Source: Symbiodinium natans
Lineage: Eukaryota; Sar; Dinophyceae; Suessiales; Symbiodiniaceae
Length of the DNA stretch: 64,000 bases
Assembly (NCBI GenBank): GCA_905221605.1
Contig: CAJNDS010000879.1
Location: forward strand, 588,559 to 652,558
Reading direction: 5' to 3'
Under the pieces are notes generated by a model. The model saw only the letters and a list, made by a program, of their open reading frames with translations, ran no database searches and had not been told where the DNA came from. Shown here piece after piece: positions 1 through 11,735 of this stretch. The position numbers and the translations under genes are program-made. Numbering within the stretch: position 1 is the stretch's first letter; each line of letters opens with the position of its first letter.

Positions 1-682
1 GGGCTGGCAGGCATGGGAGCAACTGCAAAGATCCACAGAGAGGGCAGATGTCTGATGTCTCTACCAAACCCCGCGCGCGCAAACAGAGAAGGCAAAAGCC
101 CGTGCCTCCAATAAAAGCGATTCACCCATGATCAGGATCAGATCCAGATCATGTCTTGGAATGTTGAAGGTTTCGCGGCGCCAAAAGAAAGGCAACCCGA
201 ATTGCGTGGTACTGAGTTTGGTTCTCATTGGCCCTATAAGCTGATGGTCCGAAGCAGCGTCCAGGATCTGGACCGGTCTCTTTCAAATCCTCTGAATCGC
301 TGCAGGAGAGCAGGTGCCACGTGTGGTGGGTCATCCACGTGGGGTGCAGAACCTTGAGTGGGAAGCTTGGCAGTGTTAATGGCATGTACTGTATAAGTTC
401 AACATTCTTCACCGGCACAGGCCGAGCACCATGCAGGTGCCACCTTCCAGCCACGAACTGATAGAGACCATGAAGCTGTTCTGCAGTGCTCGCAGCATGT
501 GATATGTTGGTGAGCCAACTGGCAGGGACGGCGCGAGGCACTGGTGGCAGTCGGTGCGCCTCAGAAAACTTCAGAAAGAAAACACATTTTGTTAGCGCAT
601 GTTTCACCCTCAGTCACGCACCGGTAAGGCAATCTAACACACCTCTCCTCGTCAAAAAGGGTAAAACAAACAACAACACAAT
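1..682. other. No gene recognised
   Basis: Open frames exist on both strands, the longest a 152-codon minus-strand frame at 149-607. None shows a domain, convincing splice sites or a composition that separates it from chance. The stretch just before 683 is A-rich and may be the 5' leader of the next gene. Confidence 0.5.
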
Positions 683-1930
683 ATGGCAACATGCGAAGAG
701 GTGCTAGAAGCGGCCGACGGCATTCCGGAGTATTTATTGCCCATGTATTTCCGGCCTTTGTGGTTTAGTTTGTCAGGGCCGGAAGCTGGATGGAGCGAAG
801 AAGAGCCGTGCGGCGCCGAGGAGTTTTGCTATGCTTTTCGGGATGGGCATCGAACACTAGTTTACATGTGTCATCATGTCTCTGTCGGCATTTAGACTGC
901 GGTGTGATGATACGACGCGGTTGCAAAAGGTGTGAGCTGGACCTGTGGGGTGCTTACAAAGCATGTTGCAGACTCGTGAACGTCATCTTCTCAGACTTGA
1001 GAACGACAATCGGCTTCTGTTACAAGTGTTTACTTGATGGGATGTAGCTAGGTTGTCGTCTGCCGGGTTCCAGAGCATCACGCTTGGACAAAGAATCCTG
1101 CGAACAGATGTGGCCACCGCCACCCTCTTGGCGCTCCTCTCAGAACCAACGGCTAGACATCGCCAGATATCAGCAACATGTCTCAACACAATCCCCCGAT
1201 TTGCAGCGATGGGCAGTTTGGACAGGCGCTTACTGAGCAGATGCTTACATGATGCGCCCGCAAGACATGAAAAGGCTGCTTGTCATGGCTGCATATGGCT
1301 GCATCAACGTGGAAGGGTGTCGTGGGTCACGGGCGGCATATGGCGGCGTACGAGCATACGGTGGCCTGAACCATCGTAAGCGCAAAACCTGCACGCAGCT
1401 GCATGCAATTGCTTGGCTCAAGAACGTGTGCCATGCAGTCACGGGCAGCCTCACCTCATCTCACCTCCACGCAGGTCTCGTGACAAGAAGGCTTGTAAAC
1501 GAAAAGCCCTTCTTTATTTTGAAGCTGCAGAAGCCAATGCTCGACGCTTGCAGCAAACAGCGCAGTTACATGGACAAAAGCTTGCCAGCATGTCACGTCT
1601 CGACCGCATGAGCGGTCAGAGGAGAGACGACGCGCATGTGGCTGGCTTTATATGTCGGAATTACTTCGCACTGTCTGTGCGATCTGTGTGCATGTGTGCA
1701 AGCAGGTGGCTCAAAAACCGCAGCGTATGAAGCTTCTCAGGTCAGCGGCATATGTGCAGCCTGCTGAGCAAGCGCTTAGCTCGGCTCAGTGTCAACATTC
1801 GGCTCAATGCAAGACAGTGTGTGAGACCTGGCTTAAGCGCTTGCGTCGGCTGGCTGGTGACAAGGGCAAAACTCACAGCTTGATGAACGAAGACCTAGAA
1901 CCCCACATCCTTGGGAACCGTCAGCAGTAA
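683..1930 (+). CDS. Unrecognised multi-exon protein
   Basis: Function unknown. The proposed start is the ATG at 683, after an A-rich leader; the first exon reads MATCEEVLEAADGIPEY and runs about 60 codons. A middle exon near 1065-1215 reads through LDKESCEQMW and ends near WAVWTG; its edges are not fixed. The last two exons are firmer: 1475-1637 (acceptor CAG at 1472-1474) and 1706-1930 (acceptor CAG at 1703-1705), separated by a 68-bp GT-AG intron that keeps the frame and joins DDAH to VAQKPQ. The stop is at 1928-1930. The second-last exon is rich in Lys, Arg, Ala and Gln and could be helical (KALLYFEAAEANARRLQQ). The intron begins GTGGCT and the downstream exon also begins GTGGCT. That these exons form one gene is inferred from frame and spacing. 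No family is recognised. Confidence 0.45.
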
Positions 1931-2565
1931 ACATTAGACTGGTGCACCCGCCCTGGGGACCCCAACCTCAGATCGGCCAACAGGAACCAAGAAACAATGA
2001 CGTTGGACTAGTCTTTTGCTCTAGGAATTACGAATTTGTGCCGTGACAGCTGTTCAGCCGGTGGATCCACAAATCAAGGCTCACTGTAGGAATTACAGGG
2101 GCCTGTGACACCACCTCATACAGGTCCTCATTCCTTTCGAACCACATAAAATGCAAATGCTAAGATGTAATTGCCAAGGAGCGATACTGTAGCACAACTT
2201 GACAGCAGGACTTGCAGAAGATGCCTTTGCAGCGTCAGAGTTGTCGAGTGTCAGTCTCACCACGCAAGCTGGCGAAGGTGATTCCACCCAACAAACGACT
2301 CCAGGCCCGCGACCTGGGCGAAATGGCTGTGCAAGTTGTGCTTCAGCGGCCCACCCAACTGCATTACCTTCCAAGATCATCCGAGTGCATGACTCGATCT
2401 GCCCCCTGGAATTGCCGAGGCCAAGTCCGAGCATGGCGAGGAACCCGGCTCGTGCCTGAGCAACCGCCGAGGCTACCATGATACTCATTGCACTCTCATG
2501 GCACTCTCATTGCACTATACCTCTTTTTGCTGAGATCCAAAACAACAGCCCCTGTCCGAACCCAG

Positions 2566-2748
2566 GCCAGGCTGCAAAAATCTTTCCAAACGTTTGCGGA
2601 CGAGGTCAGCTCCATAATTCGCAGCCAACCGACTCGTGCAGCTAGCCGATTCAGTCGCAGGTTTGACTTGGCATGGGTGCTGGGGCCGGAGCCCGAGCGG
2701 TCCTTTTTGGATGTCGAAAGGCAGAAAGATACTTGCAAGATACGCCGA
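2566..2748 (+). CDS. Orphan internal exon, unknown product
   Basis: An open 61-codon stretch is bounded by a CAG acceptor at 2563-2565 and a consensus GTGAGT donor at 2749. It reads ARLQKSFQTFADEVSSII at the start and ends in KIRR, phase 0 at both ends. The composition is like a normal soluble protein. I could not connect it to a neighbouring exon with confidence; it may belong to a gene reaching into 3.0-3.7 kb. No family is recognised. Confidence 0.35.
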
Positions 2749-4565
2749 GTGAGTGGGCAAGCTGGCGGGCAACCTAAACGACAACGACTTAAATACTGTT
2801 AGCCCACTGTGGTTATGCAAAGGCCTCCATGATGAAGGACTCCAAACTGAAAGCTTAACAGCTTAGCTTTGCAATGCACATATCTGCACATGTAAAAGGC
2901 AGGGAAGAGGCGAAAGCTCAGAAAGCTCGCGGCCATTCCATCATGGTTTAGGGGCGATTTCCCCCAGCGAGTTAGTTCATACACATGTCGAGTCAAGTAA
3001 ATTCAGCTCATGGGACAGTTGAAGGTGGCAAGTTTCATGCATGCGTGGCCGGTCACAATGAATTGCGGAACTCCTGCCGGGTTGACCACAGCGCCACATC
3101 CACAGCATTGGCACCCGAGAAGAGGTTGAGCAAGCAGACAGGACCAGTGGGGTTCAGTGGAGGTTCAGCAGATTCGGAACCACAGGCCTTGAGTTGTATC
3201 GGTAGCACGAGAGGTTGAGAGCCCCAAGGGGAAACTGCGATGTGCGAAGCAAAAAATGGCTTTTTGTGCCACAGTGAGGATGTCACTCTGTAGTTTCGGC
3301 CTGCGTTTGCCGGCCGTGGCAGTGTGTAAAGCTGCTGAGGATGCTCGTCTCCCGAGATTGGCATCTACGTCCTGGCTATCCAGGCTGGGCTTGTAGATCT
3401 TGCAGCAAGGCATCTCAGACCAATGAAGGGTGGATTCTTCCTTTTCGCGAAGGTAGGAACGGGCTTATGCAGCCGTTGGCTGTCGCATGTTTGCTTTCTT
3501 GCATGGTGGCCAAAACATGGGCTTGCCACGGGCTTCATGCGTCGGCTCACACCGAAAGTCACACCGAGGTTGGGCGCATTCACTTGGACAGTGTTGGAGG
3601 AGCCCGGAGCGCAGAGTTCCTTAGCCTCGTCTCTGAGCAGCTTGGTTCTTTGCATATGGCATGTAAGCTACGCAACTGCGTGACCGTGAGCGGTCGTGAG
3701 ATGTGAGAGGAGCTAGCCCGGAACTGTACAAGACTGCAATGCAAGAAGTGCGAAGGACATTGCAGGAGTGACTGCCCTCTGTAAGTGTGCGAGTGACGGG
3801 GGCCCACAGGGGTGACTGGGTTCTTTCCGGGTTATTGGCGCTCTGATGGCAGTTGGCACAAAAGCTGGAGAGGACTCACTGCCTGGAGGCAACCACGTGC
3901 TCGCAAGCTGCACATGGGCATCTCGCTTGCTCTATGGTTCTATGGTGTGACATCTTGTGACCTTTGCACGAACATCACCTGTAACATCAGGGAGAAGCTC
4001 TGAGGCCAAAGAGTGCCCGAAGCAAAGCGGGCACATGGTTGAAGTGGCCATCGTGACCACCAACTCCACGCGCACCTGGCCAGTGTTTAAGCGATGGACA
4101 ACGGATGTAAGCCGTAAAGCGGAAGACGTGTGAAGCGGTCTTCACAGGATGCAAGGCGACAAAAACATGTGTGGCTCCTTTGCAGGCTCAGTTCTCAAGT
4201 AACGGAGTAGATGGCGCACAAAGCCTCCTCTTTGCTTTCCATGCGCCATTGCCTATATCTGGGACCGTACTGATCCGCACATCAAGTGGATACCTGCACT
4301 TGACACCTTACCGATGCTTGGCACCTCCGTCCAGTGTAAGTGCTTTGAGGTGGAGGCCTCGTTTTGTTTCCACGAGTCTAGTTCACAAGGAAATCTCACA
4401 CGCAGCAACCGTGGGTGCATCATGTCGGTGTTTGATTCAGATGGCAGAATCTAAGGACTCGTTTCAGCTTTGATTTCATGTCGGACAGCTCCCATGCAGA
4501 GCAGGAAATCGGAAAGCACTGGCACGTGCATAAACCTTAAGCCGCAAGTGCATGCTGCGTGCGGC
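2749..4565. other. No firm gene; possible exons
   Basis: A 121-codon plus-strand frame at 3341-3706 ends in a plausible soluble segment (SVGGARSAEFLSLVSEQLG), but its splice sites are not clear and the minus strand has a comparable frame. Nothing else in this stretch is supported. It may hold the 3' part of the gene that owns the exon at 2566-2748, and the 5' region of the transporter that follows. Confidence 0.35.
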
Positions 4566-7500
4566 ATGCAGGAGAAGCCGACATTGGGTGAGGTCATTGA
4601 TCAAATTGGACTCGGACCAGCCCAGATGCTCTGCCAAGTAAGCTGGTGTTCTAAGCTGAGACAACGCTTAATGATCTTTTTTCTTGCCCAGGTTCCAGCG
4701 TCGCAACTAGTCGCCTGTAATCCTGTGACTGCTTGGCTTGCGCAACAAAGAAGAACCATGGGCATGCCCGCTGGAATTGTCATTCGCCTTGCATTCAGAA
4801 TGTTCACCAACTCAGGGTTCGCGCAAGCCTCCTGGGTGGCGGAGTTTGGCTTGCAGATGGCTCCGAGCTACTGCTGATCGGCAGCGCGCCATGTCCGCAC
4901 TTAACCTACGTCGCCCACAGGTCCTACTCTTGATACTCTTGCGAGGAACGTCGCGCATGTGGCAATACTACGTATCAGCAGCGTTAGGTTGCCGACACGC
5001 TGGCGAGAGAATGGCAGCTCTCACTTTTTCTGAAGGGCTTCGTGGTATCTCGGCCCAAAACAGCCGGGCACAACTGTGGATCGCTAGGTAGATGCAAAGA
5101 TGGCCGGACTGCATGAGTAATATGAGTACTGGTCTGCCTTCTCAGGTCACTGTGGTCTATACAGGAGTCATGATCGGGAACATCTCCAGTGGACCTTTGG
5201 GCGCCTACCTGGGACGAAGGGAGTTGGTAATCGCTTCCTACACAGGACGCCTGGCTTCTTGCGAAATTGCACAAAAACAGAATTCACAGCTGATGCGCGT
5301 ATGGGGCCACCGGGCTCGGCTGCCTTGAGGCATTTTCATCTTCAGCATTCTCTCCTCCACAGCTGCTAGTATAGCGGCGACTGGGCGTGCACTTGCCATT
5401 TGTGGTTTGCTTTGTTTCTTGAGATAGGTGCTTGGCCGCCAGCTTCAGGCACTTCTCGTTTGGAGGTTCATTGTGGGCTGGAGCATCGGTGCTGGACAGC
5501 CGGCATGGATGGCAATCGCGGTTGAGATTACACCTTCCAACTGGAGGATGGTTACAGGAGGGATTTCACAGAACCTGTTCGCCTTCGGGGAATCTCGGTG
5601 CAGAAGGCTTGCGCGTAAGTATCGCATCCCCGTTGTGCGCCCTGGCTGGCCTTGACTTGCACCAGTGCATCTGAGGAACTTTATGCTGCCTTCCTTCTGA
5701 TGAACGATGATCCCAGTTTGAAGCACTTGGACTGGCGACGCATCATTCAGCTCGGCGCAATTCCCTCCCTCATCTTGCTGTCCTTTAGCATCCCCTTCCT
5801 GCATCTCGGTTTATAAGTGATGACGCCGGTCTAGAGCAGGAGGATTTGTAAGTTGGCAAGATGCACACGGCGTTTTAAAATGTCGGACCACGTTGGGCAA
5901 ATGCACGTGCTCAGCTGTCGAGACTCATCCTTTGGGGTGTCCGTGCGGAAGGCTGCAATCGCCGACATACCTGCAACTCAAAGGACGCCTGGTACTCGGC
6001 ATTGCAAGGGCAAATAGGCCGAACATGCACTTAGAAGAAGCACTTTTACGCGGCTGCATCGACGATCGACGTGATCAACTAGTTGGCTTCGCCTTGATGT
6101 CAACCAGGTCATGCCGAGGCAGTTACGGTTCTGGAGAGCATGCGCAGAGATAATCAAGCCGACGACGTCTCATTAGATTTCAGGCACTCTGGGGTCCGGT
6201 GCAGTGCACATCACGCAGTGTTTTTTTCAGCTCTGCATTCCTTTATGCATATTTGAACACTCACTTCCAAGTGCAAGAATCGCATGAGAGCATGTCAGAA
6301 CAAGAACTGCGTAGTTGCAGAGATTCTCCACGTCTCCTCGTACATCACGCTGCTGAAAGCAGGGTGTAAATAGGTTCTCGTGGGCGAGGGTTCCCTAAAT
6401 TTCCAGCTGCTTGCGCAAGGCTTCCGCCCAACCCGACGTCACGAAATTCGTCAGAAGGTATGCTAGACTTGCTTCTGAAGCAGGGCAAGGCCACAATGAT
6501 GCTCCATCCTGGCCTAGAGATGCACATGGACATGGCTTCAAGTCGAAGCACACACGCCTTCCCCGAAGGTCATTTTGGGTGCCAAGCTGATGGTGCCCAC
6601 ACTTGTCGTGTCGCGCCTTGTCACCGATTGCAAGTAATATAGCAAAATATAGCAAAGCATCAGACTGCAACATGCATTCGAGGAGTGGGCATGTCCGTCG
6701 CATGACAGCGGCCCACTGAGGTTTACATGCTTTGAGCTCAACCTGCTATACTATGGCTGCATCTATGCCTTTCCACAGGTGCTTTCTGATTTGGTTGCTG
6801 AGCGCCTTGGACCTTGAAAATTCTTTCCCTTCCTGAGCTTCTCCGCATGTCAGACACTCAGCAGCTCAGGGGGGCTGCGCAGCAATTGCTGGTTGGTGCA
6901 TTGTGGGAAATCCCGGGGGTCTTCATCGGCATGGGCCTCGGGGTCATGTACCTCAGGAGCGCATGTTCAATCAGCCCGCAAACTTGCGTGACACCAAAAA
7001 GTGCGTGACACTTCAGCTCTCACCATCTCACATCATCTCACACTTTATTTTACGCCAGGAAGACCGGCATCAAGTTCTACCTAACCTTAGCTGCCAGCGT
7101 GACTTTGCTCTTCATCATTGGAGGGAACAATCGCAACAGACACTGGGCTTTTGACATCGCACTCTATGCCGGCTACTACGGGATCAAGTTGACGCCGAAT
7201 ATAGGTTTTGTGCTGGTCTACCAGGTCATGACATGTCTCGCATTGTCTCGCCAGAGCGTAGCGAACATGTTGTCAGAACATGCTCTTGTCGCCTCTTGCC
7301 CTTCACGGCTCCCATCCTTGCCAGTAGCAAGGTCACCTGCTGTTGATCCTTGGCAGGTTGCCAACGAAATCTACCCTGCCGAGGCTTGTAGATCTCAAGC
7401 CAGTGCCAGTGCCACTTTTGCGAGACAGTGGCAGTGCTGGATAAGAAACCCCTAGTGTTTCGCGAGGGTACCCTGGATTTCTTAATTTGAAGCCCACCTA

Positions 7501-8677
7501 GTTGCTGGAAACTATCACCTCCACAATTTTGAGGGTACCCTCGATTTCTCAATCAACTTCTTAATTTGGGCTTCCAGCCGATAAATGAAGAAAAGAGGGG
7601 CTGGATTTCGTATTTTTTTTTTGGGGGGGGAGGGGGGGGGGGAGGACCCCCAACCTCCCCAAACCCTTCAATTAAGAAATTGAGGGGCTGGATTTCTTAA
7701 TGGGGGGGGGGGGGGGGGGGGCCGGCGAGGACCCCCAAAATTCAAGAAATCGAGGGGCTGAATTTCTTAAACTCAAGAATTAAGAAACTGATGGCTGGAT
7801 TTCAGAAAAGTCTTAAATTCAAGCGATTCAGGGGCCGTCACAAAAACCACCAACATTAAGAAAATTTGGTTTGCAGGATGAGGGTACCCTCGATTTCTTA
7901 ACATAGTCTTGCTCTCAATTTTTGCGTTTTAAACCGCAGGTCCCCCGCCAGGGTGCTCGTTTCCTTAAACCAATGATTTCTTAAGCAGTGCTGTCGCTGT
8001 AGGGCATCCGACGTGAGATCGTTTCCACCAAACCTGCTGTTGACAAAGATGCCGTCATGATCTCGCACAACCTTCAAGCACGTCCATGCAGGCGAGGACC
8101 TTTGGCTGCGGGATTTGTCTTGCCTGTGGGCGCCTTGCGGCCATGCTGGGACCGCTGGTTTTCGAAGGGACCCTTGGACCATCCTGGACTACTTGGCTAT
8201 GTTGCTCCCAAACTTGCCAAAGATGTCAGGCCAGGTCACAGGTGCGATTTTGTGCGATTTGTCAAGACCAGCTGAGGCTCTTTGCGTTCACCGGCACCTG
8301 GCTCTCCTTTTTCTTGATGATGGCCGGCTTCGCAGTTCTGAACCTGTACTTGGTCGACCTCATCCCGGAGACGGCGTCGCTCTCTTACGCTTGCCATCCT
8401 GTGTCTGTGGTGATCTTGGCATCTTGGCATCTTGGCTTGGCGTGACACGAGAAAGAACGTCATGGCTTCTGAGGAACAAGATCCTCGATGATCTACGGAA
8501 GCCAAGCAAGTGAATGCGCCTTGTAGTAGCAAAGAGTCGCAGCGCCTTTGGCAATCGAAGATAGTGCAGGTTGCAGAGCTGGAACTGGGAGAAATCCGAA
8601 CAAGTGAAAATGCCTTGACAAGGCCACTGACAATCCTTACAAGACAGAAGCGGGCAGGTTGCAAAAAACAACTGTGA
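4566..8677 (+). CDS. MFS transporter, SV2/sugar-transporter type
   Basis: A 12-TM major facilitator carrier predicted to move a small organic solute across a membrane; the substrate cannot be told. Exons: 4566-4637 (MQEKPTLGEVIDQIG), 4799 to about 4890 (GVWLADGSELLLIGS), 5146-5245 (GNISSGPLGAYLGRR, the loop 2-3 motif), 5330 to about 5388, 5428-5589 (VWRFIVGWSIGAG), 5676-5842 (DWRRIIQLGAIPSL), 6119-6183 (TVLESMRRDN), about 6458-6512, about 6737-6811 (LYYGCIYAFPQ), about 6838-6956 (ALWEIPGVFIG), 7059-7224, 7357-7383 (EIYPAE), 8092-8168 (CGRLAAMLGPLVFE), 8277 to about 8390 (LVDLIPET) and 8570-8677. Motif order matches the SV2/organic-ion/sugar carrier branch. Five of the eight best-placed introns start with GA and one with GC. 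Part of TM2 (4890-5145) is unassigned. Exon 5676-5842 needs one extra base in the C-run at 5792-5795 to stay in frame, so this is either an assembly error or a damaged gene. Confidence 0.8.
7440..7900. repeat. TTCTTAA/AAGAAAT repeat cluster with G-runs, inside an MFS intron
   Basis: The GC-AG intron at 7384-8091 holds at least six copies of a short degenerate element built from GATTTCTTAA, its complement TTAAGAAAT, GAGGGGCTGGATTTC and the palindrome GAGGGTACCCTC. Two long G-runs (7623-7643 and 7702-7721) interrupt the cluster. The same words recur at about 33,030-33,850, so this is a dispersed family and not a local duplication. Confidence 0.7.
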
Positions 8678-9632
8678 GTGACACAGTACAGCGAGACTTT
8701 GGTCCACGTTGACGCAACTGTCCAAGAAGCACACAAATCACAAAATGATGGCAGGTGCCAGAAACTGCAACCGGCCGCTCCCTTGAGGGCTCTCAAACAT
8801 TTTGCATGTCATCGCATGTTGTATTTTTGCAGGCATGGCAGGGCAGGCCACTCTGTGGTGGTTTGGTTGTGGCCTCGGACATGTCGCAACATTATCACAC
8901 CCAGGGTTGCCTATCTGGCCCTCAGATCACAGCGACGTGGACATTCCTGAAGAACACGTCGTCCGCACAGCATGTCATGCAAATGGCTGAGATGGCACCC
9001 CCTTGCTGGCTTGGATTGAGTCTTGGTGCAAAGCTTCGTTTGTCGTGCTCGCGCGGACAGCCAGGGGAAGCTCGAACTCCAGCAAGCAAGGCCAGTTACA
9101 GTTCCCAAAGCCCATCTTGTAGGTGAGCAAGAGTAGCAAGAGCTGGCTGAGAATCACTGCAAAAGGCGGAAGACTGTCGCCGTGGAGCTGCCGTCGAGAT
9201 GGTTCGATGGGCAAGTCCCCCGACAGGCTGGCGGCTGGGTTGTCGTCATGCCTCTAGATCTGAAAGCAGCTGAAAGCAATGCGCTGTCCTTCTGGCTCGT
9301 TTCTGGCTCTGCAGTGCACTCTTGCAGTGGCATGGTGCAGGTCAACAACATCGGCGCAGAGCCGCTCGGAGTTGAAACCATCAGCTAGCGAAAAAGACGC
9401 CAACAACATCTCAACAGATTGCTTGACACATCATTGGACGGCAAGCTGGAGAGACAAGAGCAACCGAGAAGATGCGCGCACAGGCAGCGAAAGCCCTTTT
9501 AAGCGTTTCACCAACAGATGGCTTTGCAATTTCAGGTTCTGCTGGCACCAATTCGCCTTGCTCTTCGGCCAGGCTCAACACCCAAACAGGTCAGCTGCAC
9601 CGACAGGAAGCTTGGATTGGCCTCCCTTGCAG
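8678..9632. other. Intergenic or 5' exons of next gene
   Basis: Open frames at 9182-9388 and 9472-9600 on the plus strand look partly protein-like and may be upstream exons of the gene at 9633-10086. Frame joins could not be fixed. The minus-strand frame at 8975-9214 overlaps them and is less convincing. Confidence 0.35.
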
Positions 9633-10086
9633 GTTGCTACAATTGAGCTGGTTCGTCCAAACGCAAGTGTTCTGGTGCAGCTGTTCCTTGGCTGGGATGC
9701 TGCGAGTGTGGATGAAAGAGTATAAGGCATGCGGCACTAGGTTTAGGGTGCCAGAAGTTGCCCAGGTTGGTATCCTACAAGGCTCCTCGCAAGTGGCTAT
9801 TTGCCATGCCCTTATGCGAGTACCTGCGGTAGTGGATGGTAGTGGATGGCAGGAGCCCGAGGGAGCCGCAGCCTTCATGGAGGCTTTGACCGACCGCTAC
9901 CTCCTCTACACCAAGAGCGGGGGCCAGCAACCCACAGTCCCAGAAGACCCTACGAAACACATCGAATTTGAGAGAGTGCGACATGGAAACCCTGCAGTCC
10001 CGGACGATTGCTACCCGGTGACACTCACTCCGGGAGACGGCGTGAACCTCGAATCATTGCAGATCCTTCGAAGGTGGAGGTCGTAG
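9633..10086 (+). CDS. Unrecognised protein, 3' exons
   Basis: Two exons join in frame: 9633-9719 (acceptor CAG at 9630-9632; VATIELVRPNASVLVQ then LFLGWDAASVDER) and 9766-10086 (QVAICHALMR, then AAFMEALTDRYLLYTK, ending RRWRS and stop). The intron 9720-9765 is only 46 bp, GT-AG, phase 0. The product is soluble and acidic to neutral, with no domain I can name. The start codon is upstream and unresolved. The reading ends just before the minisatellite at 10,288. A GT at 10,072 could be a donor, in which case the stop at 10,084-10,086 would lie in an intron. Confidence 0.5.
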
Positions 10087-10287
10087 CGCGAGAATTATGC
10101 TGAGCCAGGCTACTCGCTGAGAGAGTATTATTGCTCTGCCAGCACCCGCCCTGGTATGTCGACCGTGTCCGCCACGAGACAAAGACGCGTTCATTTGTGC
10201 AAGGCGTCCCCAGCCATCCTCCGCGAGAGGCAGGGCCAAAAGCTTCTCTTTGCAATGCCGAGTTAAACTTCTGGTTGTTTTCTTTGA

Positions 10288-10790
10288 CAGGAGGTGCGAC
10301 ACGAGCCCCCTGTCATGGGCACGCAGGCCACCCCATTCCAGGAGGGGTCACGTCTAGAGTCTAGATAGAGGTGGCAGAGGGTTTGACGTTGTCTCTGAAA
10401 TTTCAGGTGAAGTTCCAGTTTGTTTTTCCTGACAGGAGGTGCGACACGACCCTCCTGCCATGGGCAAGCAGGCCACCCCGTTCCAGGAGAGGTCACGTCT
10501 ATAGAGTCTGGATAGAGGTGGCAGCAGTGGGTTTGAAGTTGTCTCTGAAATTTCAGGTGAATTTCAGAGTGTTTTTCCTGACAGGAGGTGCGACACGACC
10601 CTCCTGCCATGGGCAAGCAGGCCACCCCGTTCCAGGAGGGGTCACGTCTATAGAGTCTAGATAGAGGCGACAGCAGAGTTTGAGATTTTTCTCTGCAATT
10701 TCCAGTTTGTTTGTCCTGACAGGAGGTGCGACACGACCCCCCTGCCATGGGCAAGCAGGCCAACCCGTTCCAGGAGGGGGTCACGTCTAG
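10288..10790. repeat. Four-copy minisatellite, about 140-bp unit
   Basis: Four copies begin at about 10,288, 10,430, 10,579 and 10,717, so the period is 138-149 bp. Each starts TGACAGGAGGTGCGACACGA, carries CCATGGGCAAGCAGGCCA and CCAGGAGGGGTCACGTCTA, and ends in a less conserved GTTTGAAGTTGTCTCTGAAA-like part with TTTCAGGTGAA in two units. A minus-strand open frame of 173 codons crosses the copies but only mirrors the repeat. Confidence 0.9.
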
Positions 10791-11735
10791 GAGTGGAGAG
10801 CTTGGCTAATCCAAAAGGCCCAGGGCTTAGAAAATCTTAGAAATGCAAAGCCTGCTGGGCTTAAGATATTCATGAGCTTGGCCTTTACTAAACGCAAGAG
10901 GCCAGGGCCCGGGGCCAGGGGAAGTTGTTGGCGAGGAGTCCGAACGACCCGGTGCAGCAGAAAGCGGCTTTAGAGTCGTGTCTGCGGCTGCTCCTGCAGC
11001 TGAGGCCATCCGCACCCATCCGCACCCTCAAATGCTGGGAATGTGCTGCTAGAGGAAGCATTGGACGCATCTACCCTGCCGTTTCAGGCCTACATACTTC
11101 GACGCTGCGGCAAAGTCCCGGTGCAGGGAACCTACTAGCAGTCCCATGTCCTTTGTTGACCCAGCTTATGGCTGAAACAAGAAGTTTTTTTTACTGGACA
11201 TCACGGCCTCGCTGCATATTTAGACAATCCTGGATGTCCTAGACGTACACCCTCCAGATGTTGCAAGATCTCCGCTGCCATAAAGAGCATGATGGAACAG
11301 GCTGCTAAAAGCATTGTAGGAGCGACATGGCATGACAAATGACTGTTCCAGAGCGACACACGACAAGGCCGGATGCGCTCCGAGAACCACCAGAGACGTT
11401 TAGCATTTCGACGCAGAAGCCACGGCTTGTTTTCGGTCCACTACTCAGAATATCTCAGAATATGTGTTGACAGATCTTGTCACCTCGGCAGCTGTCACGT
11501 TTCAAATGCATCAACCACAGGACGCGAAGATACCTGTGATGCTTGAGCCCCAGTGAGGTTCAGCAACAAGTTTGCAACATGTACCTTCAAGTCTGTAGAT
11601 TCTGGACGATTCTGTACATCAGGCAGTCCTCCGGCATCAGTACGTGTCAAAGGTGCCGGTGCCTCGGTCTTTTCGGTCGCCTGCTTGAAGATAGAACATG
11701 GGCATTCTCCTTGCAAGCCACTCCGGCCTGATTAG
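10791..11735. other. No firm gene
   Basis: A plus-strand frame at 10,925-11,242 includes a protein-like run (QQKAALESCLRLLLQL) but has no clear splice context. 11,553-11,735 may hold the first strands of the FHA domain that follows. Nothing else is supported. Confidence 0.4.

Noticed and set aside
1400-1420. TTGGCTCAAG, the 3' end of the dinoflagellate spliced leader
   Set aside because: Only ten bases match, without the preceding leader sequence, so chance is the better explanation. No full spliced-leader relic was found by eye.
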